Source: Lepidurus packardi
Lineage: Eukaryota; Arthropoda; Branchiopoda; Notostraca; Triopsidae
DNA length: 64,000 bases
Assembly (NCBI GenBank): GCA_023053545.1
Contig: JAKZAN010000080.1
Coordinates: forward strand, 83,398 to 147,397
Direction: 5' to 3'
Each line of letters opens with the position of its first letter. The first letter of the stretch is position 1. The translations under genes were made by a program, and so were the position numbers. This document shows, in pieces, positions 1 to 13,899 of the stretch. Below the pieces are notes generated by a model. That model searched no databases and was not told where the DNA came from. It was given only the letters and a program-made list of their open reading frames with translations.

Positions 1-140
1 TTTCTTTACGTACTGAAGTTATTCCTTACGGACTGAATTAATTACTTACGGACTGAATTGTTTCCTTACATACTGAAATAATTCCTTACGGACTGAATTA
101 ATTCCTTACGGACTGAATTAATTCCTTACGTACTTAATTA

Positions 141-1780
141 ATTCCTTACGGTCTGAATTAATTCCGTACGGATTTTATTAATTCCTTACGGACTGAATTA
201 ATTCCTTACGAACTGAATTAATTCCTTGCGGACTGAATTAATTCTTTACGGACTGAATTAATTCCTTAAAGACTGAATTAATTCTTTATGGACTTAATTA
301 GTTCCGTAAGGAATGAATTAATTAATTACGGACTGAAATAATTCCTTACGGACTGAATTAATTCCTTACGGAATGAATTAATTCCTTACGGACTGAATTA
401 ATTCCTTACGGACTGAATTAATTCCTTACGGACTGAATTTATACCTTATGGACTGAATGAAATCCGTACGGACTGAATTAATTCCTTACGGACTGAATTA
501 ATTCCTTACGGACTGAATTAATTCCTTACTGACTGAATTAATTCCTTACGGACTGAATTAATTCCTTACGGACTGAATTAATTCCTTACTGACTGAATTA
601 ATTCCTTACGGACTGAATTAATTCCTTACGGACTGAATTTATTCCTTACGGACTTAATTAATTCCTTACGTACTTAATTAATTCCTTACGGTCTGAATTA
701 ATTCCGTACGGATTTTATTAATTCCTTACGGACTGAATTAATTCCTTACGAACTGAATTAATTCCTTACGGACTGAATTAATTCTTTACGGACTGAATTA
801 ATTCCTTAAAGACTGAATTAATTCCTTATGGACTTAATTAGTTCCGTAAGGAATGAATTAATTAATTACGGACTGAAATAATTCCCTACGGACTGAATTA
901 ATTAATTACGGACTGAAATAATTCCTTACGGACTGAATTAATTCCTTACGGACTGAGTTAATTCCTTACGGTCTGAATTAATTCCGTACGGATTTTATTA
1001 ATTCCTTACGGACTGAATTAATTCCTTACGAACTGAATTAATTCCTTGCGGACTGAATTAATTCTTTACGGACTGAATTAATTCCTTAAAGACTGAATTA
1101 ATTCTTTATGGACTTAATTAGTTCCGTAAGGAATGAATTAATTAATTACGGACTGAAATAATTCCTTACGGACTGAATTAATTCCTTACGGAATGAATTA
1201 ATTCCTTACGGACTGAATTAATTCCTTACGGACTGAATTAATTCCTTACGGACTGAATTTATACCTTATGGACTGAATGAAATCCTTACGGACTGAATTA
1301 ATTCCTTACGGACTGAATTAATTCCTTACGGACTGAATTAATTCCTTACTGACTGAATTAATTCCTTACGGACTGAATTAATTCCTTACGGACTGAATTA
1401 ATTCCTTACTGACTGAATAAATTCCTTACGGACTGAATTAATTCCTTACGGACTGAATTTATTCCTTACGGACTTAATTAATTCCTTACGTACTTAATTA
1501 ATTCCTTACGGTCTGAATTAATTCCGTACGGATTTTATTAATTCCTTACGGACTGAATTAATTCCTTACGAACTGAATTAATTCCTTACGGACTGAATTA
1601 ATTCTTTACGGACTGAATTAATTCCTTAAAGACTGAATTAATTCCTTATGGACTTTATTAGTTCCGTAAGGAATGAATTAATTAATTACGGACTGAAATA
1701 ATTCCCTACGGACTGAATTAATTAATTACGGACTGAAATAATTCCTTACGGACTGAATTAATTCCTTACGGACTGAGTTA
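141..1780. repeat. 820-bp higher-order repeat, two tandem copies
   Basis: Bases 141-960 and 961-1,780 carry the same ordered series of 41 monomer variants. Matched landmarks are TTGCGGAC (about 228 and 1,048), GTTCCGTAAGG (301 and 1,121), ATACCTTATGG (441 and 1,261), CCCTACGG (about 883 and 1,703) and GACTGAGTTA (951 and 1,771). Only scattered substitutions separate the copies, such as AATCCGTACGG versus AATCCTTACGG (471 and 1,291). Within each copy a further offset of 540 bp relates the first part to the last third, so the unit is itself a product of smaller duplications. Confidence 0.85.
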
Positions 1781-4700
1781 ATTCCTTACGGACTGAATTA
1801 ATTTCATACGGACTGAATTAATTCATTACGGACTTAATTAATCGATTACGGACTGAATTAATTCCTTACGGACTGAATTAATTCCTTACTGACTGAATTA
1901 ATTCTTTAGGATTTATTGAATTCCTTTCTTACTGAATTAACTACTTACGGACTGAATGAATTCCTTACGGACTGAATTAATTCCTTACGGTCTGAATTAA
2001 TTCCGTACGGATTTTATTAATTCCTTACGGACTGAATTAATTCATTACGGACTTAATTAATCCATTTCGGACTGAATTATTTCTTTACGTACTGAAGTTA
2101 TTCCTTACGGACTGAATTAATTACTTACGGACTGAATTATTTCCTTACATACTGAAATAATTCCTTACGGACTGAATTAATTCCTTACGGACTGAATTAA
2201 TTCCTTAATTAATTCCTTACGGACTGAATTAATTTCATACGGACTGAATTAATTCATTACGGACTTAAATAATCGATTACGGACTTAATTAATCCATTAC
2301 AGACTGAATTAATTCCTTACGGACTGAATTAATTCCTTACGGACTGAATTAATTCCTTACGGACTTAATTAATTCCTTACGTACTTAATTAATTCCTTAC
2401 GGTCTGAATTAATTCCGTACGGATTTTATTAATTCCTTACGGACTGAATTAATTCCTTACGGATTTTATTAATACCTTACGGACTGAATAAATTCCTTAC
2501 GAACTGAATTAATTCCGTACGGATTTTATTAATTTCTTACGGACTGAATTTATTCATTACGGACTTAATTAATCCATTACAGACTGAATTAATTCCTTAC
2601 GGACTGAATTAATTCCTTACGGACTGAATTAATACCTTACGGACTGAATTAAATCCTTACGGACTGAATTAATTCCTTACGGACTGAATTAATTCCTTAC
2701 GGACTGAATTAATTCCTTACTGACTGAATTAAATCCTTACGGACTGAATTAATTCCTTACGGACTGAATTAATTCCTTACGGACTGAATTTATACCTTAC
2801 GGACTGAATGAAATCCTTACGGACTGAATTAATTCCTTACGGACTGAATTAATTCCTTACGGACTGAATTAATTCCTTACTGACTGAATTAATTCCTTAC
2901 GGACTGAATTAATTCCTTACGGACTGAATTAATTCCTTACGGACTTAATTAATTCCTTACGTACTTAATTAATTCCTTACGGTCTGAATTAATTCCGTAC
3001 GGATTTTATTAATTCCTTACGGACTGAATTAATTCCTTACGAACTGAATTAATTCCTTACGGACTGAATTAAGTCTTTACGGACTGAATTAATTCCTTAA
3101 AGACTGAATTAATTCCTTATGGACTTTATTAGTTCCGTAAGGAATGAATTAATTAATTACGGACTGAAATAATTCCTTACGGACTGAATTAATTCCTTAC
3201 GGACTGAGTTAATTCCTTACGGACTGAATTAATTTCATACGGACTGAATTAATTCATTACGGACTTAATTAATCGATTACGGACTGAATTAATTCCTTAC
3301 GGACTGAATTAATTCCTTACTGACTGAATTAATTCTTTAGGATTTATTGAATTCCTTTCTTACTGAATTAACTACTTACGGACTGAATGAATTCCTTACG
3401 GACTTAATTAATTCCTTACGTACTTAATTAATTCCTTACGGTCTGAATTAATTCCGTACGGATTTTATTAATTCCTTACGGACTGAATTAATTCCTTACG
3501 AACTGAATTAATTCCTTACGGACTGAATTAATTCTTTACGGACTGAATTAATTCCTTAAAGACTGAATTAATTCCTTATGGACTTAATTAGTTCCGTAAG
3601 GAATGAATTAATTAATTACGGACTGAAATAATTCCCTACGGACTGAATTAATTAATTACGGACTGAAATAATTCCTTACGGACTGAATTAATTCCTTACG
3701 GACTGAGTTAATTCCTTACGGTCTGAATTAATTCCGTACGGATTTTATTAATTCCTTACGGACTGAATTAATTCCTTACGAACTGAATTAATTCCTTGCG
3801 GACTGAATTAATTCTTTACGGACTGAATTAATTCCTTAAAGACTGAATTAATTCTTTATGGACTTAATTAGTTCCGTAAGGAATGAATTAATTAATTACG
3901 GACTGAAATAATTCCTTACGGACTGAATTAATTCCTTACGGAATGAATTAATTCCTTACGGACTGAATTAATTCCTTACGGACTGAATTAATTCCTTACG
4001 GACTGAATTTATACCTTATGGACTGAATGAAATCCTTACGGACTGAATTAATTCCTTACGGACTGAATTAATTCCTTACGGACTGAATTAATTCCTTACT
4101 GACTGAATTAATTCCTTACGGACTGAATTAATTCCTTACGGACTGAATTAATTCCTTACTGACTGAATAAATTCCTTACGGACTGAATTAATTCCTTACG
4201 GACTGAATTTATTCCTTACGGACTTAATTAATTCCTTACGTACTTAATTAATTCCTTACGGTCTGAATTAATTCCGTACGGATTTTATTAATTCCTTACG
4301 GACTGAATTAATTCCTTACGAACTGAATTAATTCCTTACGGACTGAATTAATTCTTTACGGACTGAATTAATTCCTTAAAGACTGAATTAATTCCTTATG
4401 GACTTTATTAGTTCCGTAAGGAATGAATTAATTAATTACGGACTGAAATAATTCCCTACGGACTGAATTAATTAATTACGGACTGAAATAATTCCTTACG
4501 GACTGAATTAATTCCTTACGGACTGAGTTAATTCCTTACGGACTGAATTAATTTCATACGGACTGAATTAATTCATTACGGACTTAATTAATCGATTACG
4601 GACTGAATTAATTCCTTACGGACTGAATTAATTCCTTACTGACTGAATTAATTCTTTAGGATTTATTGAATTCCTTTCTTACTGAATTAACTACTTACGG

Positions 4701-6240
4701 ACTGAATGAATTCCTTACGGACTGAATTAATTCCTTACGGTCTGAATTAATTCCGTACGGATTTTATTAATTCCTTACGGACTGAATTAATTCATTACGG
4801 ACTTAATTAATCCATTTCGGACTGAATTATTTCTTTACGTACTGAAGTTATTCCTTACGGACTGAATTAATTACTTACGGACTGAATTATTTCCTTACAT
4901 ACTGAAATAATTCCTTACGGACTGAATTAATTCCTTACGGACTGAATTAATTCCTTAATTAATTCCTTACGGACTGAATTAATTTCATACGGACTGAATT
5001 AATTCATTACGGACTTAAATAATCGATTACGGACTTAATTAATCCATTACAGACTGAATTAATTCCTTACGGACTGAATTAATTCCTTACGGACTGAATT
5101 AATTCCTTACGGACTTAATTAATTCCTTACGTACTTAATTAATTCCTTACGGTCTGAATTAATTCCGTACGGATTTTATTAATTCCTTACGGACTGAATT
5201 AATTCCTTACGGATTTTATTAATACCTTACGGACTGAATAAATTCCTTACGAACTGAATTAATTCCGTACGGATTTTATTAATTTCTTACGGACTGAATT
5301 TATTCATTACGGACTTAATTAATCCATTACAGACTGAATTAATTCCTTACGGACTGAATTAATTCCTTACGGACTGAATTAATACCTTACGGACTGAATT
5401 AAATCCTTACGGACTGAATTAATTCCTTACGGACTGAATTAATTCCTTACGGACTGAATTAATTCCTTACTGACTGAATTAAATCCTTACGGACTGAATT
5501 AATTCCTTACGGACTGAATTAATTCCTTACGGACTGAATTTATACCTTACGGACTGAATGAAATCCTTACGGACTGAATTAATTCCTTACGGACTGAATT
5601 AATTCCTTACGGACTGAATTAATTCCTTACTGACTGAATTAATTCCTTACGGACTGAATTAATTCCTTACGGACTGAATTAATTCCTTACGGACTTAATT
5701 AATTCCTTACGTACTTAATTAATTCCTTACGGTCTGAATTAATTCCGTACGGATTTTATTAATTCCTTACGGACTGAATTAATTCCTTACGAACTGAATT
5801 AATTCCTTACGGACTGAATTAAGTCTTTACGGACTGAATTAATTCCTTAAAGACTGAATTAATTCCTTATGGACTTTATTAGTTCCGTAAGGAATGAATT
5901 AATTATTTACGGACTGAAATAATTCCTTACGGACTGAATTAATTCCTTACGGACTGAGTTAATTCCTTACGGACTGAATTAATTTCATACGGACTGAATT
6001 AATTCATTACGGACTTAATTAATCGATTACGGACTGAATTAATTCCTTACGGACTGAATTAATTCCTTACTGACTGAATTAATTCTTTAGGATTTATTGA
6101 ATTCCTTTCTTACTGAATTAACTACTTACGGACTGAATGAATTCCTTACGGACTGAATTAATTCCTTACGTACTTAATTAATTCCTTACGGTCTGAATTA
6201 ATTCCGTACGGATTTTATTAATTCCTTACGGACTGAATTA
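641..6240. repeat. 2,750-bp higher-order repeat, about two tandem copies
   Basis: Bases 641-3,490 match 3,391-6,240 at a constant offset of 2,750. Landmarks checked by eye: CCCTACGG (841 to 3,591 block), TTCATTACGG before TCCATTTCGG (2,041 to 4,791), the 19-mer TTCTTTAGGATTTATTGAA (about 1,902 to 4,652), AATACCTTACGG (2,471 to 5,221) and AAGTCTTTACGG (3,071 to 5,821). I found only isolated differences, for example AATTAATTAC against AATTATTTAC near 5,905. The period equals 138 monomers minus 10 bp, accounted for by one 12-mer and two 19-mers. The near identity suggests recent amplification or active homogenisation. Confidence 0.88.
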
Positions 6241-9200
6241 ATTCATTACGGACTTAATTAATCCATTTCGGACTGAATTATTTCTTTACGTACTGAAGTT
6301 ATTCCTTACGGACTGAATTAATTCCTTACGGACTTAATTAATTCCTTACGTACTTAATTAATTCCTTACGGTCTGAATTAATTCCGTACGGATTTTATTA
6401 ATTCCTTACGGACTGAATTAATTCCTTACGGATTTTATTAATACCTTACGGACTGAATAAATTCCTTACGAACTGAATTAATTCCGTACGGATTTTATTA
6501 ATTTCTTACGGACTGAATTTATTCATTACGGACTTAATTAATCCATTACAGACTGAATTAATTCCTTACGGACTGAATTAATTCCTTACGGACTGAATTA
6601 ATACCTTACGGACTGAATTAAATCCTTACGGACTGAATTAATTCCTTACGGACTGAATTAATTCCTTACGGACTGAATTAATTCCTTACTGACTGAATTA
6701 AATCCTTACGGACTGAATTAATTCCTTACGGACTGAATTAATTCCTTTCGGACTGAATTAATTAATTCCGGACTGAATTAATTCCTTACGGACTTAATTA
6801 ATTCCTTACGTACTTTATTAATTCCTTACGGTCTGAATTAATTCCGTACGGATTTTATTAATTCCTTACGGACTGAATTAATTCCGTACGGATTTTATTA
6901 ATTCCTTACGGACTGAATAAATTCCTTACGAACTGAATTAATTCCGTACGGATTTTATTAATTCCTTACGGACTGAATGAATTATTTACGGACTGAATTA
7001 ATTCATTACGGACTTAATTAATCGATTACGGACTGAATTAATTCCTTACGAACTGAATTAATTCCTTACGGACTGAATTAATTCTTTACGGACTGAATTA
7101 ATTCCTTAAAGACTGAATTAATTCCTTATGGACTTTATTAGTTCCGTAAGGAATGAATTAATTAATTACGGACTGAAATAATTCCCTACGGACTGAATTA
7201 ATTAATTACGGACTGAAATTATTCCTTACGGACTGAATTAATTCCTTACGGACTGAGTTAATTCCTTACGGACTGAATTAATTTCATACGGACTGAATTA
7301 ATTCATTACGGACTTAATTAATCGATTACGGATTGAATTAATTCCTTACGGACTGAATTAATTCCTTACTGACTGAATTAATTCCTTACGGATTGAATTA
7401 ATTCCTTACGGACTGAATTAATTTCATACGGACTGAATTAATTCCTTACGGACTTAATTAATCGATTACGGACTGAATTAATTCCTTACGGACTGAATTA
7501 ATTCCTTACTGACTGAATTAATTCTTTAGGATTTATTGAATTCCTTTCTGACTGAATTAACTACTTACGGACTGAATGAATTCCTTACGGACTGAATTAA
7601 TTCCTTATGTACTTAATTAATTCCTTACGGTCTGAATTAATTCCGTACGGTTTTTATTAATTCCTTACGGACTGAATTAATTCATTACGGACTTAATTAA
7701 TCCATATCGGACTGAATTATTTCTTTACGTACTGAAGTTATTCCTTACGGACTGAATTAATTACTTACGGACTGAATTATTTCCTTACATACTGAAATAA
7801 TTCCTTACGGACTGAATTAATTCCTTACGGACTGAATTAATTCCTTAATTAATTCCTTACGGACTGAATTAATTTCATACGGACTGAATTAATTCATTAC
7901 GGACTTAGTTAATCGATTACGGACTTAATTAATCCATTACAGACTGAATTAATTCCTTACGGACTGAATAAATTCCTTACGGACTGAATTAATTCCTTAC
8001 GGACTTAATTAATTCCTTACGGACTTAATTAATTCCTTACGGTCTGAATTAATTCCGTACGGATTTTATTAATTCCTTACGGACTGAATTAATTCCGTAC
8101 GGATTTTATTAATTCCTTACGGACTGAATAAATTCCTTACGAACTGAATTAATTCCGTACGGATTTTATTAATTCCTTACGGACTGAATAAATTCCTTAC
8201 GGACTGAATTAATTCATTACGGACTTAATTAATCGATTACGGACTGAATTAATTCCTTACGTACTGAACTTATTCCTTACGGACTGAATAAATTCCTTAC
8301 GGACTGAATTAATTCCTTACGGACTGAATTAATTCCTTACGGACTGAATTAATTCCTTACTGACTGAATTAATTCCTTACGGACTGAATTAATTCCTTAC
8401 AGACTGAATTAATTCCTTACGGACTGAAGTAATTCCTTTCGGACTTAATTAATTCCTTACGTACTTTATTAATTCCTTACGGTCTGAATTAATTCCGTAC
8501 GGATTTTATTAATTCCTTACGGACTGAATTAATTCCGTACGGATTTTATTAATTCCTTACGGACTGAATAAATTCCTTACGAACTGAATTAATTCCGTAC
8601 GGATTTTATTAATTCCTTACGGACTGAATAAATTCCTTACGAACTGAATTAATTCCGTACGGATTTTATTAATTCCTTACGGACTGAATTTATTCATTAC
8701 GGACTTAATTAATCCATTACAGACTGAATTATTTCCTTACGTATTGAAGTTATTCCTTACGGACTGAATTAATTCCTTACGTACTGAAATAATTCCTTAC
8801 GGACTGAATTAATTCCTTACGGACTGAATTAATTCCTTAATTAATTCCTTACGGACTGAATTAATTTCATACGGACTGAATTAATTCATTACGGACTTAA
8901 TTAATTTCATACGGACTGAATTAATTCATTACGGACTTAATTAATCGATTACGGACTGAATTAATTCCTAACGTACTGAACTTATTCCTTACGGACTGAA
9001 TTAATTCCTTACGGACTGAATTAATTCCTTACGGACTGAATTAATTCCTTTCGGACTTAGTTAATTCCTTACGTACTTAATTAATTCCTTACGGTCTGAA
9101 TTAATTCCGTACGGATTTTATTAATTCCTTACGGACTGAATTAATTCATTACGGACTTAATTAATCCATTACGGACTGAATTATTTCCTTATGTACTGAA

Positions 9201-10170
9201 GTTATTCCTTACGGACTGAATTAATTCCTTACGTACTGAAATAATTCCTTACGGACTGAATTAATTCCTTACGGACTGAATTAATTCCTTACGGACTGAA
9301 TTAATTCCTTAATTAATTCCTTACGGACTGAATTAATTTCATACGGACTGAATTAATTCGTTACGGACTTAATTAATCGATTACGGACTGAATTAATTCC
9401 TTACGTACTGAACTTATTCCTTACGGACTGAATTAATTCCTTACGGACTGAATTAATTCCTTACGGACTGAATTAATTCCTTACGGACTGAATTAATTCC
9501 TTACGGACTGAATTAATACCTTACGGACTGAATTAATACCTTACGGACTGAATGAAATCCTTACGGACTGAATTAATTCCTTACGGACTGAATTAATTCC
9601 TTACTGACTGAATTAATTCCTTACGGACTGAATTAATTCCTTACGGACTGAATTAATTCCTTACGGACTGAATTAATTCCTTACGGACTTAATTAATTCC
9701 TTACGGACTTAATTAATTCCTTACGGTCTGAATTAATTCCGTACGGATTTTATTAATTCCTTACGGACTGAATTAATTCCTTACGAACTGAATTAATTCC
9801 TTACGGACTGAATTAATTCCTTAAAGACTGAATTAATTCCTTACGGACTAAATTAATTCATTACGGACTTAATTAAATCCTTACAGACTGAATTAATTCC
9901 TTATGGACTTAATTAGTTCCGTAAGGAATGAATTAATTAATTACGGACTGAAATAATTCCTTACTGACTGAATTAATTAATTACGGACTGAAATAATTCC
10001 TTACGGACTGAATTAATTCCTTACGGACTGAGTTAATTCCTTACGGACTGAATTAATTTCATACGGACTGAATTAATTCATTATGGACTTAATTAATCGA
10101 TTACGGACTGAATTAATTCCTTACGGACTGAATTAATTCCTTACTGACTGAATTAATTCCTTACGGACTG

Positions 10171-12400
10171 AATTAATTACTTACGGACTGAATTATTTCC
10201 TTACATACTGAAATAATTCCTTACGGACTGAATTAATTCCTTACGGACTGAATTAATTCCTTAATTAATTCCTTACGGACTGAATTAATTTCATACGGAC
10301 TGAATTAATTCATTACGGACTTAATTAATCGATTACGGACTTAATTAATCCATTACAGACTGAATTAATTCCTTACGGACTGAATTAATTCCTTACGGAC
10401 TGAATTAATTCCTTACGGACTTAATTAATTCCTTACGTACTTAATTAATTCCTTACGGTCTGAATTAATTCCGTACGGATTTTATTAATTCCTTACGGAC
10501 TGAATTAATTCCGTACGGATTTTATTAATTCCTTACGGACTGAATAAATTCCTTACGAACTGAATTAATTCCGTACGGATTTTATTAATTCCTTACGGAC
10601 TGAATAAATTCCTTACGGACTGAATTAATTCATTACGGACTTAATTAATCGATTACGGACTGAATTAATTCCTTACGTACTGAACTTATTCCTTACGGAC
10701 TGAATTAATTCATTACGGACTTAATTAATCGATTACGGACTGAATTAATTCCTTACGTACTGAACTTATTCCTTACGGACTGAATAAATTCCTTACGGAC
10801 TGAATTAATTCCTTACGGACTGAATTAATTCCTTACGGACTGAATTAATACCTGACGGACTGAATTAAATCCTTACGGACTGAATTAATTCCTTACGGAC
10901 TGAATTAATTCCTTACGGACTGAATTAATTCCTTGCTGACTGAATTAATTACTTACGGACTGAATTATTTCCTTACATACTGAAATAATTCCTTACGGAC
11001 TGAATTAATTCCTTACGGACTGAATTAATTCCTTAATTAATTCCTTACGGACTGAATTAATTTCATACGGACTGAATTAATTCATTACGGACTTAATTAA
11101 TCGATTACGGACTTAATTAATCCATTACAGACTGAATTAATTCCTTACGGACTGAATAAATTCCTTACGGACTGAATTAATTCCTTACGGACTTAATTAA
11201 TTCCTTACGTACTTAATTAATTCCTTACGGTCTGAATTAATTCCGTACGGATTTTATTAATTCCTTACGGACTGAATTAATTCCGTACGGATTTTATTAA
11301 TTCCTTACGGACTGAATAAATTCCTTACGAACTGAATTAATTCCGTACGGATTTTATTAATTCCTTACGGACTGAATAAATTCCTTACGGACTGAATTAA
11401 TTCATTACGGACTTAATTAATCGATTACGGACTGAATTAATTCCTTACGTACTGAACTTATTCCTTACGGACTGAATTAATTCATTACGGACTTAATTAA
11501 TCGATTACGGACTGAATTAATTCCTTACGTACTGAACTTATTCCTTACGGACTGAATAAATTCCTTACGGACTGAATTAATTCCTTACGGACTGAATTAA
11601 TTCCTTACGGACTGAATTAATACCTGACGGACTGAATTAAATCCTTACGGACTGAATTAATTCCTTACGGACTGAATTAATTCCTTACGGACTGAATTAA
11701 TTCCTTACTGACTGAATTAATTACTTACGGACTGAATTATTTCCTTACATACTGAAATAATTCCTTACGGACTGAATTAATTCCTTACGGACTGAATTAA
11801 TTCCTTAATTAATTCCTTACGGACTGAATTAATTTCATACGGACTGAATTAATTCATTACGGACTTAATTAATCGATTACGGACTTAATTAATCCATTAC
11901 AGGCTGAATTAATTCCTTACGGACTGAATAAATTCCTTACGGACTGAATTAATTCCTTACGGACTTAATTAATTCCTTACGTACTTAATTAATTCCTTAC
12001 GGTCTGAATTAATTCCGTACGGATTTTATTAATTCCTTACGGACTGAATTAATTCCGTACGGATTTTATTAATTCCTTACGGACAGAATAAATTCCTTAC
12101 GAACTGAATTAATTCCGTACGGATTTTATTAATTCCTTACGGACTGAATAAATTCCTTACGGACTGAATTAATTCATTACGGACTTAATTAATCGATTAC
12201 GGACTGAATTAATTCCTTACGTACTGAACTTATTCCTTACGGACTGAATAAATTCCTTACGGACTGAATTAATTCCTTACGGACTGAATTAATTCCTTAC
12301 GGACTGAATTAATACCTGACGGACTGAATTAAATCCTTACGGACTGAATTAATTCCTTACGGACTGAATTAATTCCTTACGGACTGAATTAATTCCTTAC
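10171..12400. repeat. 772-bp higher-order repeat, nearly three copies
   Basis: The series starting AATTAATTACTTACGG repeats at 10,171, 10,943 and 11,715, offset 772 each time. Internal landmarks agree: TTTCATACGG at 10,289, 11,061 and 11,833, and CCTGACGG at 10,851, 11,623 and 12,315. The last copy is 80 bp shorter because it lacks one of two tandem copies of a four-monomer block (compare 10,681-10,770). The period is 38 monomers plus one 12-mer. The downstream end near 12.4 kb is approximate. Confidence 0.82.
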
Positions 12401-13899
12401 TGACTGAATTAATTCCTTACGGACTGAATTAATTCCTTACAGACTGAATTAATTCCTTACGGACTGAAGTAATTCCTTTCGGACTTAATTAATTCCTTAC
12501 GTACTTTATTAATTCCTTACGGTCTGAATTAATTCCGTACGGATTTTATTAATTCCTTACGGACTGAATTAATTCCGTACGGATTTTATTAATTCCTTAC
12601 GGACTGAATAAATTCCTTACGAACTGAATTAATTCCGTACGGATTTTATTAATTCCTTACGGACTGAATTTATTCATTACGGACTTAATTAATCCATTAC
12701 AGACTGAATTATTTCCTTACGTATTGAAGTTATTCCTTACGGACTGAATTAATTCCTTACGTACTGAAATAATTCCTTACGGACTGAATTAATTCCTTAC
12801 GGACTGAATTAATTCCTTACGGACTGAATTAATTCCTTAATTAATTCCTTACGGACTGAATTAATTTCATACGGACTGAATTAATTCATTACGGACTTAA
12901 TTAATCGATTACGGACTGAATTAATTCCTTACGTACTGAACTTATTCCTTACGTACTGAACTTATTCCTTACGGACTGAATTAATTCCTTACGGACTGAA
13001 TTAATTCCTTACGGACTGAATTAATTCCTTACGGACTGAATTAATTCCTTACGGACTGAATTTATACCTTACGGATTGAATGAAATCCTTACGGACTGAA
13101 TTAATTCCTTACGGACTGAATTAATTCCTTACGGACTGAATTAATTCCTTACTGACTGAATTAATTCCTTACGGACTGAATTAATTCCTTACGGACTGAA
13201 TTAATTCCTTACGGACTTAATTAATTCCTTACGTACTTAATTAATTCCTTACGGTCTGAATTAATTCCGTACGGATTTTATTAATTCCTTACGGACTGAA
13301 TTAATTCCTTACGAACTGAATTAATTCCTTACGGACTGAATTAATTCTTTACGGACTGAATTAATTCCTTAAAGACTGAATTAATTCCTTATGGACTTAA
13401 TTAGTTCCGTAAGGAATGAATTAATTAATTACGGACTGAAATAATTCCCTACGGACTGAATTAATTAATTACTGACTGAAATAATTCCTTACGGACTGAA
13501 TTAATTCCTTACGGACTGAGTTAATTCCTTACGGACTGAATTAATTTCATACGGACTGAATTAATTCATTACGGACTTAATTAATCGATTACGGACTGAA
13601 TTAATTCCTTACGGACTGAATTAATTCCTTACTGACTGAATTAATTCCTTACGGACTGAATTAATTCCTTACGGACTGAATTAATTTCATACGGACTGAA
13701 TTAATTCCTTACGGACTTAATTAATCGATTACGGACTGAATTGATTCCTTACGGACTTAATTAATTCCTTACGTACTTAATTAATTCCTTACGGTCTGAA
13801 TTAATTCCGTTCGAATTTTATTAATTCCTTACGGACTGAATTAATTCCTTACTGACTGAATTAATTCCTTACGGACTGAATTAATTCCTTACGGACTGA

